NCBI RefSeq assembly: GCF_003363435.1
Contig: NZ_QRCT01000016.1
Coordinates: 1 to 64,000, forward strand
DNA from: Anaerosacchariphilus polymeriproducens
GTDB lineage: Bacteria; Bacillota; Clostridia; Lachnospirales; Lachnospiraceae
Length of the DNA: 64,000 bases
Direction: 5' to 3'
Each line of letters starts with the position of its first letter. Position 1 is the first letter of the stretch. The position numbers and the translations under genes are program-made. This document shows, piece after piece, positions 26,340 to 37,970 of this stretch. Under the pieces are notes generated by a model that was not told the DNA's origin, ran no database searches, and was given only the letters and a program-made list of their open reading frames with translations.

Positions 26340-27194
26340 ATGGAAATCATGAAAATTATCAACAACAACATCATAAGCTCTTCCGATGAAAAAGGAAGGG
26401 AATTGGTTGTGATGGGGCGAGGCCTTGGGTTTCAGGTCAAGGTCGGGCAGACCATTGACGAAAGTAAGGTAGAAAAAGTTTTCAGAATGGAAAGTAATGC
26501 AGAAACCAGGCAGCTTCAGGATCTTTTAGCCGAAATCCCCTTGGAGCATGTTCAGTTGGTGAATCAGATTATTGAACAATCCAAAGAAATTATTGAGAGA
26601 AAAATGAACCGGAATATTTATATTACCTTAATCGATCACGTGAATTACGCCATTCTACGTTATAGGGAGAACATCAATTTCAAAAACCCACTCATATGGG
26701 AAATCAAGAAATACTATGCCAAAGAATTTGAAGCTGGATGTAATGCCGTTTCCATGATTAATTCTCATTGTGATACGCAACTTACCGAGGATGAAGCAGC
26801 TTCCATTGCCATGCACTTCGTGAATGCTGAATTAGGAACGGATATGCCTCACACCATTGATGTTACAAAAATTGTGCAGACTGTATTTAAAATTGTAAGT
26901 TATTCCTTTAACATTGAAATTGATCAAGAATCTTTAAGTTACGAAAGATTCCTGACCCACCTAAAATTCTTCGCCCTGAGGGTCGTTACCAACAGTAGAC
27001 ATGAGGACGACATGGAACTCCATGAGATCATCAAAAGCAAGTACCCCAAAGAGTATAAGTGTTCTGAGAAAATCAAACACTTTATTGAAAGCGAATTTCA
27101 CTTTGCTGTTTCTCCAGAAGAGATGACTTATCTTACCGTTCACATTAAGCGTATTACCACCCAAAAGAATGAGACAGAAGAATCTTTGAAATAG
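26340..27194 (+). CDS. licT: BglG/LicT-family transcription antiterminator
   Basis: The 284-residue protein has an RNA-binding CAT domain (about 1-58; IINNNIISSSDEKGRELVVMGRGLGFQ) and two PTS regulation domains with conserved His in LIDHVNYAI, AMHFVNAE, FFALRVV and YLTVHIKRI. It binds RAT hairpins and prevents termination when beta-glucosides are available; the PTS enzymes tune it by phosphorylation. Both RAT copies in the window should be its targets. The gene is more GC-rich than its neighbours (34 of 60 bases in 26401-26460 by hand count). The symbol follows the LicT-like RAT and is tentative. Confidence 0.9.
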   Translation: MEIMKIINNNIISSSDEKGRELVVMGRGLGFQVKVGQTIDESKVEKVFRMESNAETRQLQDLLAEIPLEHVQLVNQIIEQSKEIIERKMNRNIYITLIDHVNYAILRYRENINFKNPLIWEIKKYYAKEFEAGCNAVSMINSHCDTQLTEDEAASIAMHFVNAELGTDMPHTIDVTKIVQTVFKIVSYSFNIEIDQESLSYERFLTHLKFFALRVVTNSRHEDDMELHEIIKSKYPKEYKCSEKIKHFIESEFHFAVSPEEMTYLTVHIKRITTQKNETEESLK

Positions 27195-27200
27195 TCCTGC

Positions 27201-27245
27201 AAGCAAGCACACAGAGCCTTTTCTTTAGGCTGTGTGTGCCTGCTT
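27201..27245. terminator. Hairpin after the antiterminator gene
   Basis: AAGCAAGCACACAGAGCC (27201-27218) pairs almost fully with the stretch ending GTGTGTGCCTGCTT (27228-27245). The T run is poor, so it may act together with the hairpin that follows. Confidence 0.6.
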
Positions 27246-27285
27246 AAACATCCTTGGCCATATTGAATTTTCCCATAACAATCTG

Positions 27286-27317
27286 ACAGAGCCTGTATTA
27301 GAGGCTCTGTTTTTTTA
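27286..27317 (+). terminator. Second terminator after the antiterminator gene
   Basis: ACAGAGCC (27286-27293) and GGCTCTGT (27303-27310) form a perfect stem followed by seven T. It is a standard plus-strand terminator. Confidence 0.85.
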
Positions 27318-27371
27318 TGAGGATTTCTATATTTTTCTAATCTGAGGTATGGGTTAGAATGAGGGATAACA

Positions 27372-27629
27372 TTATAAATTTTCTTGAAAAAATGCTTTCA
27401 TTCCTTCGATTGCCGCTGCTTCATCCTCGCCTTCTGCTGTGATTGTTACGGTCTGTTTACATTTAATCCCCATTCCCATAACACCTAATAGTTTCTTCGC
27501 TTCTACGGATTTTTCTCCACAGATCAATTGAATTTTGCTACTATATTTGCCCGCTTCTTTTACCAAGAGCCCTGCTGGCCTTGCATGAATGCCAAGGTCA
27601 TCTGTTATCTTATAATTAAAATTTTTCAT
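27372..27629 (-). CDS. ptsH: HPr-family phosphocarrier without the Ser46 site
   Basis: The 85-residue protein is HPr-like. His15 in GIHARPA is the phospho-relay residue between enzyme I and sugar-specific EIIA. The usual regulatory Ser46 of Gram-positive HPr, in the word K-S-I-M-G, is Lys46 here (AKKLLG; codons AAG AAA). HPr kinase therefore could not phosphorylate it for catabolite repression. It is the third gene of the bglA-bglP-ptsH operon, so it may be a dedicated carrier for this transporter rather than the general HPr; ptsI is not next to it. Confidence 0.9.
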   Translation of the reverse strand: MKNFNYKITDDLGIHARPAGLLVKEAGKYSSKIQLICGEKSVEAKKLLGVMGMGIKCKQTVTITAEGEDEAAAIEGMKAFFQENL

Positions 27630-27664
27630 TTATTTCACCACTTTCTTCCTCTCTGTTACAGGTT

Positions 27665-29602
<1,938 letters not shown>

Positions 29603-29677
29603 TCAAGTTCTCTGACCAATTTGCGTAATCCCAACACCATGCTTAATGTAAGCAAGGTAATTTCTCCTTCATCGCTT

Positions 29678-31259
<1,582 letters not shown>

Positions 31260-31296
31260 TATCAATATGTAGAACCTCACGGCTCCTTATGTGCAA

Positions 31297-31325
31297 ATAA
31301 TATCATACGTCTCTACTCAAGTCAA
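31297..31325 (-). promoter_or_regulatory. Promoter of bglA-bglP-ptsH
   Basis: TTGACT (31325-31320) and TATTAT (31302-31297) on the minus strand are 17 bases apart. The RNA would start about 30 bases before the RAT. Confidence 0.8.
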
Positions 31326-31499
31326 TACCAAAACTATATTTTGTATATTTCAAACCACTGATATACTCAATTATTATGCACATTGCACAATCCGTTATAT
31401 CAGTTCTATTTTATTAACTTGTGTCTACACAATTCACAGTTGATAAATACCATGGTGTCAAATAGGATAACATAATTTTTCTATTGTAAAAAAAATAGT

Positions 31500-31528
31500 T
31501 TGTCTGTTACTAGTAAATTAGTTATAAT
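31500..31528 (+). promoter_or_regulatory. Promoter of the PilZ gene
   Basis: TTGTCT (31500-31505) and TATAAT (31523-31528) are 17 bases apart, ending 40 bases before the PilZ ATG. Apart from this and the divergent bgl promoter I see nothing in 31326-31568. Confidence 0.75.
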
Positions 31529-31568
31529 TAGAAGTAATATTATTATTTTAATCAAAGGAGAGTCTATC

Positions 31569-31925
31569 ATGATTGAAAAAAGACGCAGCCAACGCCTTCC
31601 TGTTAATATAAAGCTTACTATATCCGATCTATATAACCAAAATAATCAAGGAATTCATAATCTTTCTTCACCAATTGAAGTCATAAATATTTCCAAATAT
31701 GGAATAGGATTTATTTCAGAATGTATACTTCCTATTGGTTTTTATTTTAATGCCAAACTAAGCATTGATAAATCTGAGCAACCGGTCTTTACAATCGTAA
31801 AAATCATTCATAATTCACCTATCAACAAATCTGAATATCGATATGGTGCTGAATTCACTGATCTTACTCCTGAAAATGCATTATTAATCGAAAACTTTGT
31901 TAGATTATATAAAAGTTCTTCCTAA
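31569..31925 (+). CDS. PilZ-domain protein (c-di-GMP receptor)
   Basis: The 118-residue protein is a stand-alone PilZ domain. The c-di-GMP contact motif RRxxR appears as RRSQR (5-9) and the second motif as NISKYGIGF (about 42-50), close to the usual D/NxSxxG. The ATG at 31569 has an AAAGGAGA site; the longer frame upstream crosses the promoter. Binding should change how this protein touches a partner, which is not identifiable here. Confidence 0.85.
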   Translation: MIEKRRSQRLPVNIKLTISDLYNQNNQGIHNLSSPIEVINISKYGIGFISECILPIGFYFNAKLSIDKSEQPVFTIVKIIHNSPINKSEYRYGAEFTDLTPENALLIENFVRLYKSSS

Positions 31926-31992
31926 GTAGAATAGCATCTTTTGGATACTGATACATATAATTTAAAAACAAATTAAATTTGAGGTAGGGAAG

Positions 31993-33258
31993 TTGACAAA
32001 TTCAATTTATGCCCAAAAAGCTAATAATATTGATACAGGTCAATTAAAAATTAATATAAATTCTGCATCAAACTACAATCCGATTCAAAATGCTACCATA
32101 CAAATCTCTTTTACCGGTGACCCGACTAATATTTTAGAATCAGTTTCTACTGATATGTCTGGTCAAACAGAGTCACTTGATTTAAAAGCTCCTCCTCTTG
32201 AATTAAGTCTTGCCCCCCAAAATATGCAACCATATTCCGAATATACTTTAAAAATTTCGGCTAAAGGTTTTAACGAAATTGTAATATCCGGTGTTGAAAT
32301 TCTTCCTACAATTACTGCTATTCAAAATGTATTGCTGGAACCTACAGAAGTTCCGGAAATGAGTGAAAATCAAATCGTTATTCCAGATCACACATTATAT
32401 GGAGATTACCCGCCTAAAATTCCAGAAGCGGAAATTAAGCCTATGCAGGAAAGTGGTGAAATTGTCCTTAGAAGTGTAGTAATTCCGGAATTTGTAATAG
32501 TTCACGATGGGGTTCCTACCGATACAACTGCAAAAGATTATTATGTAAGATATAAGGATTATATTAAAAATGTGGCATCAAGTGAAATTTATGCTACTTG
32601 GCCCGAATCTACGATTCAAGCTAACGTTTTCGCTATTATGTCTTTTACACTGAATCGTGTCTTCACAGAATGGTATCGAAATAAAGGGTTCAACTTTACA
32701 ATTACATCTTCTACTGCCTTTGATCACAAATTTATGCCCGGAAGAAATATATTTGATACCATTTCTTCTGTAGTTGATAATATTTTTACCAATTTTATAT
32801 CTCGCCCTAATGTAAAACAACCTATCCTGACACAGTATTGCGATGGATATAGAGTCACATGCAGTAACTGGTTGTCCCAATGGGGATCAAAAGATTTAGG
32901 AGAGCAAAATTACACACCTATCGATATTTTACGCTATTACTATGGAAGTGATGTATTTATTAATACAACAGAAGAAGTATCAGGAGTACCAATGTCTTGG
33001 CCAAAAACAACTTTGCAGATAGGTACGACCGGAGATAATGTAAAACATATCCAAGAACAGTTGAATGCAATTGCTAAATCATATCCTGCCATTCCAACCC
33101 TATCTACAGACGGTATTTTTGGACTCCAAACCAAAGCTGCGGTTGAAAAATTTCAATCCGTATTTGGATTACCGGCGAATGGTATCGTAGATTACAAAAC
33201 ATGGTACAAAATTTCTGAGATTTATGTAGCGGTTACAAGAATCGCAGAATTAAATTAA
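31993..33258 (+). CDS. SleC-like spore cortex-lytic / peptidoglycan-binding protein
   Basis: The 421-residue protein starts with TTG (31993) after a GAGGTAGGGAAG site. An N-terminal region (about 1-150) contains an Ig-like segment (IQISFTGDPTN...). The middle (about 165-320; IKNVASSEIYATWPE, then NVFAIMSFTLNRVFTEWYR and the ending TPIDILRYYYG) matches clostridial SleC, a transglycosylase that opens the cortex during germination. A PG_binding_1 domain follows (about 340-410; LQIGTTGDNVKHIQEQLN). No signal peptide is present, as expected for a protein packed inside the spore. It may be the enzyme itself or a close paralogue. Confidence 0.8.
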   Translation: MTNSIYAQKANNIDTGQLKININSASNYNPIQNATIQISFTGDPTNILESVSTDMSGQTESLDLKAPPLELSLAPQNMQPYSEYTLKISAKGFNEIVISGVEILPTITAIQNVLLEPTEVPEMSENQIVIPDHTLYGDYPPKIPEAEIKPMQESGEIVLRSVVIPEFVIVHDGVPTDTTAKDYYVRYKDYIKNVASSEIYATWPESTIQANVFAIMSFTLNRVFTEWYRNKGFNFTITSSTAFDHKFMPGRNIFDTISSVVDNIFTNFISRPNVKQPILTQYCDGYRVTCSNWLSQWGSKDLGEQNYTPIDILRYYYGSDVFINTTEEVSGVPMSWPKTTLQIGTTGDNVKHIQEQLNAIAKSYPAIPTLSTDGIFGLQTKAAVEKFQSVFGLPANGIVDYKTWYKISEIYVAVTRIAELN

Positions 33259-33288
33259 TTTTTAAAGAAGTCTTTTTTAATAAAAGAA

Positions 33289-33322
33289 ATGAGAAGAAAA
33301 ACAATACAAATTTTCTTCTCAT
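33289..33322 (+). terminator. Terminator after the SleC-like gene
   Basis: ATGAGAAGAAAA (33289-33300) pairs with TTTTCTTCTCAT (33311-33322), followed by CTTTTT. It is a clean plus-strand terminator. Confidence 0.85.
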
Positions 33323-33349
33323 CTTTTTGCTATTTATCAAAAATTATAA

Positions 33350-33535
33350 TTAAATCCTTTCTGAATATGGTTCAGCTCTATTTACATATTTTATAACATG
33401 ATTGTTCTTATTCTGTAAATGAGCTGTATAACAAAATCCTGTAATACAAATGGCAAGTATACCAAAGGCAATCATTAACCAATTCAGTTTATTGGTATGT
33501 TTTCCATCAATGGAATGGAATTCGCTTCTTTTCAT
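33350..33535 (-). CDS. Small single-pass membrane protein, unknown
   Basis: The product is 61 residues from the ATG at 33535; AAGGAG lies 11 bases upstream. A polar N-terminus (MKRSEFHSIDGKHTNK) leads into one membrane helix (about 19-38) and a basic tail. I recognise no family. It lies convergent to the SleC-like gene and between two terminated units, so it is probably a separate transcript. Confidence 0.45.
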   Translation of the reverse strand: MKRSEFHSIDGKHTNKLNWLMIAFGILAICITGFCYTAHLQNKNNHVIKYVNRAEPYSERI

Positions 33536-33648
33536 ATTAACACACACTCCTTAATACTTTATCTAAATGTATTCTCATATTTACATTAAGTATTTTAGCA
33601 TGCAATGATTAGATATTTTTTTACGACTTTCTTAAGATTTTCTATAGA

Positions 33649-34719
33649 TTATTTCACTACTTCAATCCATCCATCCGGCCCTTGAATTTTTCCTAATTGT
33701 ATTCCTGTGATGTTTTCATACAGTTTTTTACTAAGTTCTCCAATTCCTCCATCTTTGATTTTTGATACTTTATTTTCCCATCGAAGATGACTAACAGGTG
33801 ATACTACTGCTGCTGTCCCTGTACCCCATACTTCTTCGAGGGTACCATCCTCAGCTGCTTTAAAAACTTCATCTACTGAAATTTTCTTCTCCTCAACAGT
33901 AAGACCCCATTTTTTACATAACTGAATACAAGAATCTCTGGTAACTCCTGGTAAAATACTTCCATTTAATTTTGGTGTAATAACGGTTCCATTTATTTTG
34001 AAAAATATATTCATTGCTCCTACTTCTTCGATATATTTCCGTTCAATACCATCTAACCAAAGAACTTGTGAATATCCTTCTTCATGTGCCTTCACTTGTG
34101 AAGCTAAACTTGCTACATAATTCCCACCTGTCTTCGCCTCTCCAATGCCCCCTTTCACTGCACGGACATATTCATCTTCTATCCAGATCTTAACAGGATT
34201 CAACCCTTCCGGATAATAAGGACCTACCGGTGACAGTATAATCATGAATAAATAAGTATCTGCCGGTCTTACACCTAAATATGGATCTGTTGCAATGATA
34301 AACGGTCTAATATACAAAGAAGTATCAGGCTTGCTTGGAACCCATGCTTCATCAACTTTTACCACCGTTTTGATTGCTTCCAGGAAAATATCTTCCGGTA
34401 TTTCAGGAATACAAATTCTTCTGTTTGTATTATTCGCTCTCTCTATATTTTTATCTGGACGGAATAGTAAGACTTTTCCGTCTTCTGAACGATAAGCCTT
34501 TAAGCCTTCAAACATTTCCTGTCCATAGTGAAATACCATTGCGGAAGGATCTAATTCAATTTTCTGATAGGGTACTACTCTCGGATCGAACCAACCCTTT
34601 CCGGTCTCATAATTCATAATAAACATATGATCGGTGAAAATAGTTCCAAACTTTAATGGATCATCTGCCGCTGGCAATGGTTTCGGATTTTTTGTTTTTT
34701 CAATTCTGATATTTAACAT
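33649..34719 (-). CDS. ilvE: Branched-chain amino acid aminotransferase
   Basis: IlvE transfers the amino group in the last step to Ile, Leu and Val. The 356-residue fold-type IV PLP enzyme shows MVFHYGQEMFEGLKAYR (about 60-76), the PLP Lys in GEAKTGGNYVAS and the C-terminal EVWGTGTAAVVSPV stretch. It lies 109 bases downstream of ilvN with its own promoter, so it is probably not governed solely by the ilvB T-box. Confidence 0.95.
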   Translation of the reverse strand: MLNIRIEKTKNPKPLPAADDPLKFGTIFTDHMFIMNYETGKGWFDPRVVPYQKIELDPSAMVFHYGQEMFEGLKAYRSEDGKVLLFRPDKNIERANNTNRRICIPEIPEDIFLEAIKTVVKVDEAWVPSKPDTSLYIRPFIIATDPYLGVRPADTYLFMIILSPVGPYYPEGLNPVKIWIEDEYVRAVKGGIGEAKTGGNYVASLASQVKAHEEGYSQVLWLDGIERKYIEEVGAMNIFFKINGTVITPKLNGSILPGVTRDSCIQLCKKWGLTVEEKKISVDEVFKAAEDGTLEEVWGTGTAAVVSPVSHLRWENKVSKIKDGGIGELSKKLYENITGIQLGKIQGPDGWIEVVK

Positions 34720-34791
34720 GTTGTTCTTCCTTCCCTAAAACTATTTTAATTTAATACATTCTTTCAGCATGTTCCTTGCACATTTTATATT

Positions 34792-34820
34792 ATTATTATA
34801 CTTATGACATTTATTGTCAA
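34792..34820 (-). promoter_or_regulatory. Promoter of ilvE with a small dyad
   Basis: TTGACA (34820-34815) and AATAAT (34797-34792) on the minus strand have a 17-base spacer. The dyad TGACA ATAAA TGTCA (34819-34805) covers the -35 box, which may allow repression. Confidence 0.5.
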
Positions 34821-34828
34821 TATTTTTA

Positions 34829-35326
34829 TTATATACAGGAGGTACTAATCGACTCTATCGCAACACTTCCGCCTCTTACTACTTCAATTGTTTTAAAATG
34901 TAAGTTTAATAATTGTATCAATTCATCATTTCTTCGGTCGGGGAGCATACATTCAAGTAAAACACTGTCTTTCCCATAATCAGAAACATGAACATTAAAT
35001 ACATTTGCAATTTGAAAAAGTTCTGTCTTATCATGTGTGGTACAGTTTTTAACTTTTACAAATAATATTTCTTTTCTATGCATCGGAACATCGGTCAGAT
35101 CTATTACTTTTATTACTTCTACAAACCTGTTTAACTGCTTTTTTATTTGTTCGAATGTAATGTCATCACTTTTGACTCCTATCGTCATTCTAGAAATTGT
35201 CTTATCTTCTGTCGTTCCGACTGTCAGACTTTCCAGATTGTAAGATTTTCCAGAAAACAAACCCGCTATCTTCGCTAAGACGCCCACTTCATTCTCTACA
35301 TATAATGCAATCCATCTTTTCTCCAT
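34829..35326 (-). CDS. ilvN: Acetolactate synthase small (regulatory) subunit
   Basis: IlvN binds valine and stimulates the catalytic subunit. The 165 residues contain an N-terminal ACT domain (WIALYVENEVGVLAKIAGLF, then SYNLESLTVG) and a second regulatory domain from about residue 85. It starts nine bases after ilvB and shares its T-box leader. Confidence 0.94.
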   Translation of the reverse strand: MEKRWIALYVENEVGVLAKIAGLFSGKSYNLESLTVGTTEDKTISRMTIGVKSDDITFEQIKKQLNRFVEVIKVIDLTDVPMHRKEILFVKVKNCTTHDKTELFQIANVFNVHVSDYGKDSVLLECMLPDRRNDELIQLLNLHFKTIEVVRGGSVAIESISTSCI

Positions 35327-35335
35327 CTCTGCCTC

Positions 35336-37069
35336 CTATCTTTTACCTGTTGGTAAAATCATCTCACTCATTGGATTTCCACCCTTAACCATAGGCAATA
35401 CCAATTCTTCATTATCAATCATAAACTCGATTAACGTTGGCTTTTTACGATTCATCAATGCCCTTCTAAAAGCCGGTTCAATTTCTTCTTCAGATGTAAC
35501 ACGAATCCCTAATACTTCATAACTTTCTGCAAGTTTAATAAAATCGGGAGTATAAGGAGGACAGGCAGAATTTGGTCCTTTACAATTTGACGGACAACTG
35601 CTTCTACGTCGTAAGCAAGTTGCTGCATATCGTTTCCCATAAAAATAGTACTGCATTTGACGAACCATACCTAAATAATTGTTATTAAAAACACAAATAA
35701 TAACCGGTAATTCTTCCACTACTGCGGTTGCCAGCTCTTGAATATTCATCTGTATTCCGCCGTCACCGCTTATAGATATAACATATTCTTCCGGATGCGC
35801 AATCTGAACTCCTAATGCTGCCGGAAAACCGAACCCCATAGTCCCTAATCCTCCTGACATAAGAAACTTGCGCTCTTTATTCATCTTTAAGAATTGTGAA
35901 GTCCACATTTGATTTTGACCAACATCGGAAACTACTGTATAATGTTCAAATATTTCGTTTATTTTATTGATAATTATTTCAGGGTTCATTCCTTTTCCCT
36001 TTTTCATTCCTAATGGATTTTCTTCATCCCAGGCTTTTATTTTTTCCAACCACTTCTGAGTTTCAAATGGTTCCACCCAGTCTAACAATTTTTCTATTGC
36101 TATATTGGCATCAGCAACAATTGGAATATCAACTTTTACATTTCTTGAAATAGATGCTGTATCAATATCAATGTGTATAATAGCAGCCTTTGGTGCAAAT
36201 TCATTTAAATCCCCTGTAATGCGATCATTAAATCGAGTACCAATGGAAAACAGTACATCACATTCTGAAACAGCCTTATTGGATGCATAGGTACCATGCA
36301 TACCTGTATTTCCAATATACAATGGATGGTCTGTCGGAATTGCTCCTCTCCCCATTATTGTTGTAACTACCGGAATGTTGGATTTATCGATTAATTTTTG
36401 TAAAGAATCGTAGGCTTTTCCTCTTGTAATGCCCCCACCTGCTAAAATTAAAGGTCTCTTCGCATTTTTCAGTGTTTTCCATGCTTTCTTCAATTGTCCA
36501 ATATGAACATTGATATTCGGTTTATATCCTCTTATATTCACTTCATCGGGATAATCAAGGAATCCTAATTCTGTTTGTATATTTTTAGGTAAATCTATAA
36601 TTACCGGACCCGGCTTTCCTGATTTTGCAATGTAAAAAGCTTCTTTGATGATTCTTCCTAAATCATTTCGATCCCGAACTGTAATACCATATTTGCAGAT
36701 ATTTCTAGTAATTCCAATGATATCAACTTCTTGAAATGCGTCATTACCAATTAACCCTAATGGTACCTGACCGGTAAAGCAAACAAGAGGCACACTATCG
36801 TAATTGGCCGTTGCAATCCCAGTTACCAGATTCGTAGCACCCGGACCGCTGGTCACTAAACACACGCCAACCTTCCCGGTAGACCGGGCATATCCATCTG
36901 CTGCATGTATCAAACCCTGTTCATGTCTAGGTAAGACAATTTGAATGGAATCCTGTCTATATAATTCATCAAACAGATCGACTGCATATCCTCCCGGATA
37001 ACCAAATACTGTTTCTACGCCTTCTTCCATTAAAGCTTTTACAAATAATTTTGCTCCTGAACCTTTCAT
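35336..37069 (-). CDS. ilvB: Acetolactate synthase large subunit with Cys-rich insert
   Basis: IlvB makes acetolactate from pyruvate with ThDP, the first common step to branched-chain amino acids. The 577 residues have catalytic Glu50 (RHEQGLIHAADGYAR), an FAD-binding middle domain and the ThDP motif GDGG...NNNYLG (435-467). Between residues 480 and 508 the usual short loop is replaced by a segment with Cys485, Cys492, Cys496 and Cys503 (Cx6Cx3Cx6C). I recall similar inserts in clostridial IlvB, but I know no function for them; metal or redox sensing is a guess. Confidence 0.95.
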   Translation of the reverse strand: MKGSGAKLFVKALMEEGVETVFGYPGGYAVDLFDELYRQDSIQIVLPRHEQGLIHAADGYARSTGKVGVCLVTSGPGATNLVTGIATANYDSVPLVCFTGQVPLGLIGNDAFQEVDIIGITRNICKYGITVRDRNDLGRIIKEAFYIAKSGKPGPVIIDLPKNIQTELGFLDYPDEVNIRGYKPNINVHIGQLKKAWKTLKNAKRPLILAGGGITRGKAYDSLQKLIDKSNIPVVTTIMGRGAIPTDHPLYIGNTGMHGTYASNKAVSECDVLFSIGTRFNDRITGDLNEFAPKAAIIHIDIDTASISRNVKVDIPIVADANIAIEKLLDWVEPFETQKWLEKIKAWDEENPLGMKKGKGMNPEIIINKINEIFEHYTVVSDVGQNQMWTSQFLKMNKERKFLMSGGLGTMGFGFPAALGVQIAHPEEYVISISGDGGIQMNIQELATAVVEELPVIICVFNNNYLGMVRQMQYYFYGKRYAATCLRRRSSCPSNCKGPNSACPPYTPDFIKLAESYEVLGIRVTSEEEIEPAFRRALMNRKKPTLIEFMIDNEELVLPMVKGGNPMSEMILPTGKR

Positions 37070-37143
37070 ATGAACCTCCTATTTCTTTATTATTTTGTTT
37101 CTTTCTATCGAAAATGTAACTCATTTCCAAAAGATAAATAAAA

Positions 37144-37430
37144 AGCCCTAAGCCGAAATAATTCAGCTTAGGGCGAATATACTATCCGCGGTACCACCTA
37201 ATTTCAGGAAAACTTTCCCTGCACTCTTTAAATACGGGATATCTACTATCCGATATTCTATTCCCTGTAACGGTGGAAATCCGGTGGACTCTACTAAAGA
37301 ATTCTCTCGTTCCATCCACAGCTCAAAGGCTACTTCCATACTTTCTCCTCAAAGATTTTCACCAACCATCTTCTCTCTAAAGATTCGAAGAGTATGTACT
37401 CCTCCTTATCAACGCTTTAAAAATAATAAT
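37144..37430 (-). promoter_or_regulatory. T-box leader of ilvB-ilvN
   Basis: The minus-strand leader has a Stem I region (about 37417-37315: AGGAGTACATACTC, GGTTGGTGAAAATC, AGTATGGAAGTAGCC), the T-box AGGTGGTACCGCGGATAGT (37199-37181) and a terminator whose arms are GCCCTAAGC (37153-37145) and GCTTAGGGC (37174-37166). Uncharged tRNA would pair with the T-box and allow read-through. Opposite the AGTA of the specifier loop the sequence GAAGTAGCC suggests GTA (Val) as specifier, but I could not fold it to be certain. Confidence 0.93.
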
Positions 37431-37437
37431 TACGGTA

Positions 37438-37466
37438 ATTATACAAGTGTATCAAACTTTTGTCAA
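37438..37466 (-). promoter_or_regulatory. Consensus promoter of the ilvB T-box transcript
   Basis: TTGACA (37466-37461) and TATAAT (37443-37438) on the minus strand are a perfect sigma-A pair with a 17-base spacer. The -35 box directly abuts the folA stop codon. Confidence 0.92.
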
Positions 37467-37958
37467 CTATTTTTTTCTTTCATATTTTAAAAACTCATAT
37501 TCTAAATCAAAATAAGTCTGTTCTTCACTATCCGCAGTTATTTCCCATTCCTTCATTTGATCCAGATTCGGAAAAAATGTATCTGCATTATAAACATAAT
37601 GAATTTTAGTTACATGTGCTACGTCACAATACTCTAACATCTGTCTGTATATACTTTCGCCTCCGATTATATAGATGTCCTGACTTTCATAATTACGGAG
37701 TTCCTCTAGCAATTCTTCCAGACTATGAACAACAATAGCATCTTTTACTTTATAGTTTTCATCGGAAGTCAATACAATATTGGTACGATTTTTCAAAGGC
37801 AATCCGTTCGGAAAACTCTCTAAAGTCTTTCTTCCCATTACAACTACTTTCCCAGTAGTTGTTTCTCGAAAAAATTTCATATCATTGGGAATGCTGACTA
37901 ATAATCTGTTGTTACAACCAATTGCCCAATTCTCATCTACTGCAACGATTAAATTCAT
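37467..37958 (-). CDS. folA: Dihydrofolate reductase
   Basis: FolA reduces dihydrofolate to tetrahydrofolate with NADPH. The 163-residue protein has the expected N-terminus (IVAVDENWAIGCNNRLL), the NADPH motif VVMGRKTLESFP and IYIIGGESIYRQML. It follows thyA by 12 bases; the pair regenerates folate oxidised during dTMP synthesis. Confidence 0.95.
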   Translation of the reverse strand: MNLIVAVDENWAIGCNNRLLVSIPNDMKFFRETTTGKVVVMGRKTLESFPNGLPLKNRTNIVLTSDENYKVKDAIVVHSLEELLEELRNYESQDIYIIGGESIYRQMLEYCDVAHVTKIHYVYNADTFFPNLDQMKEWEITADSEEQTYFDLEYEFLKYERKK

Positions 37959-37970
37959 AACATTTTCTCC

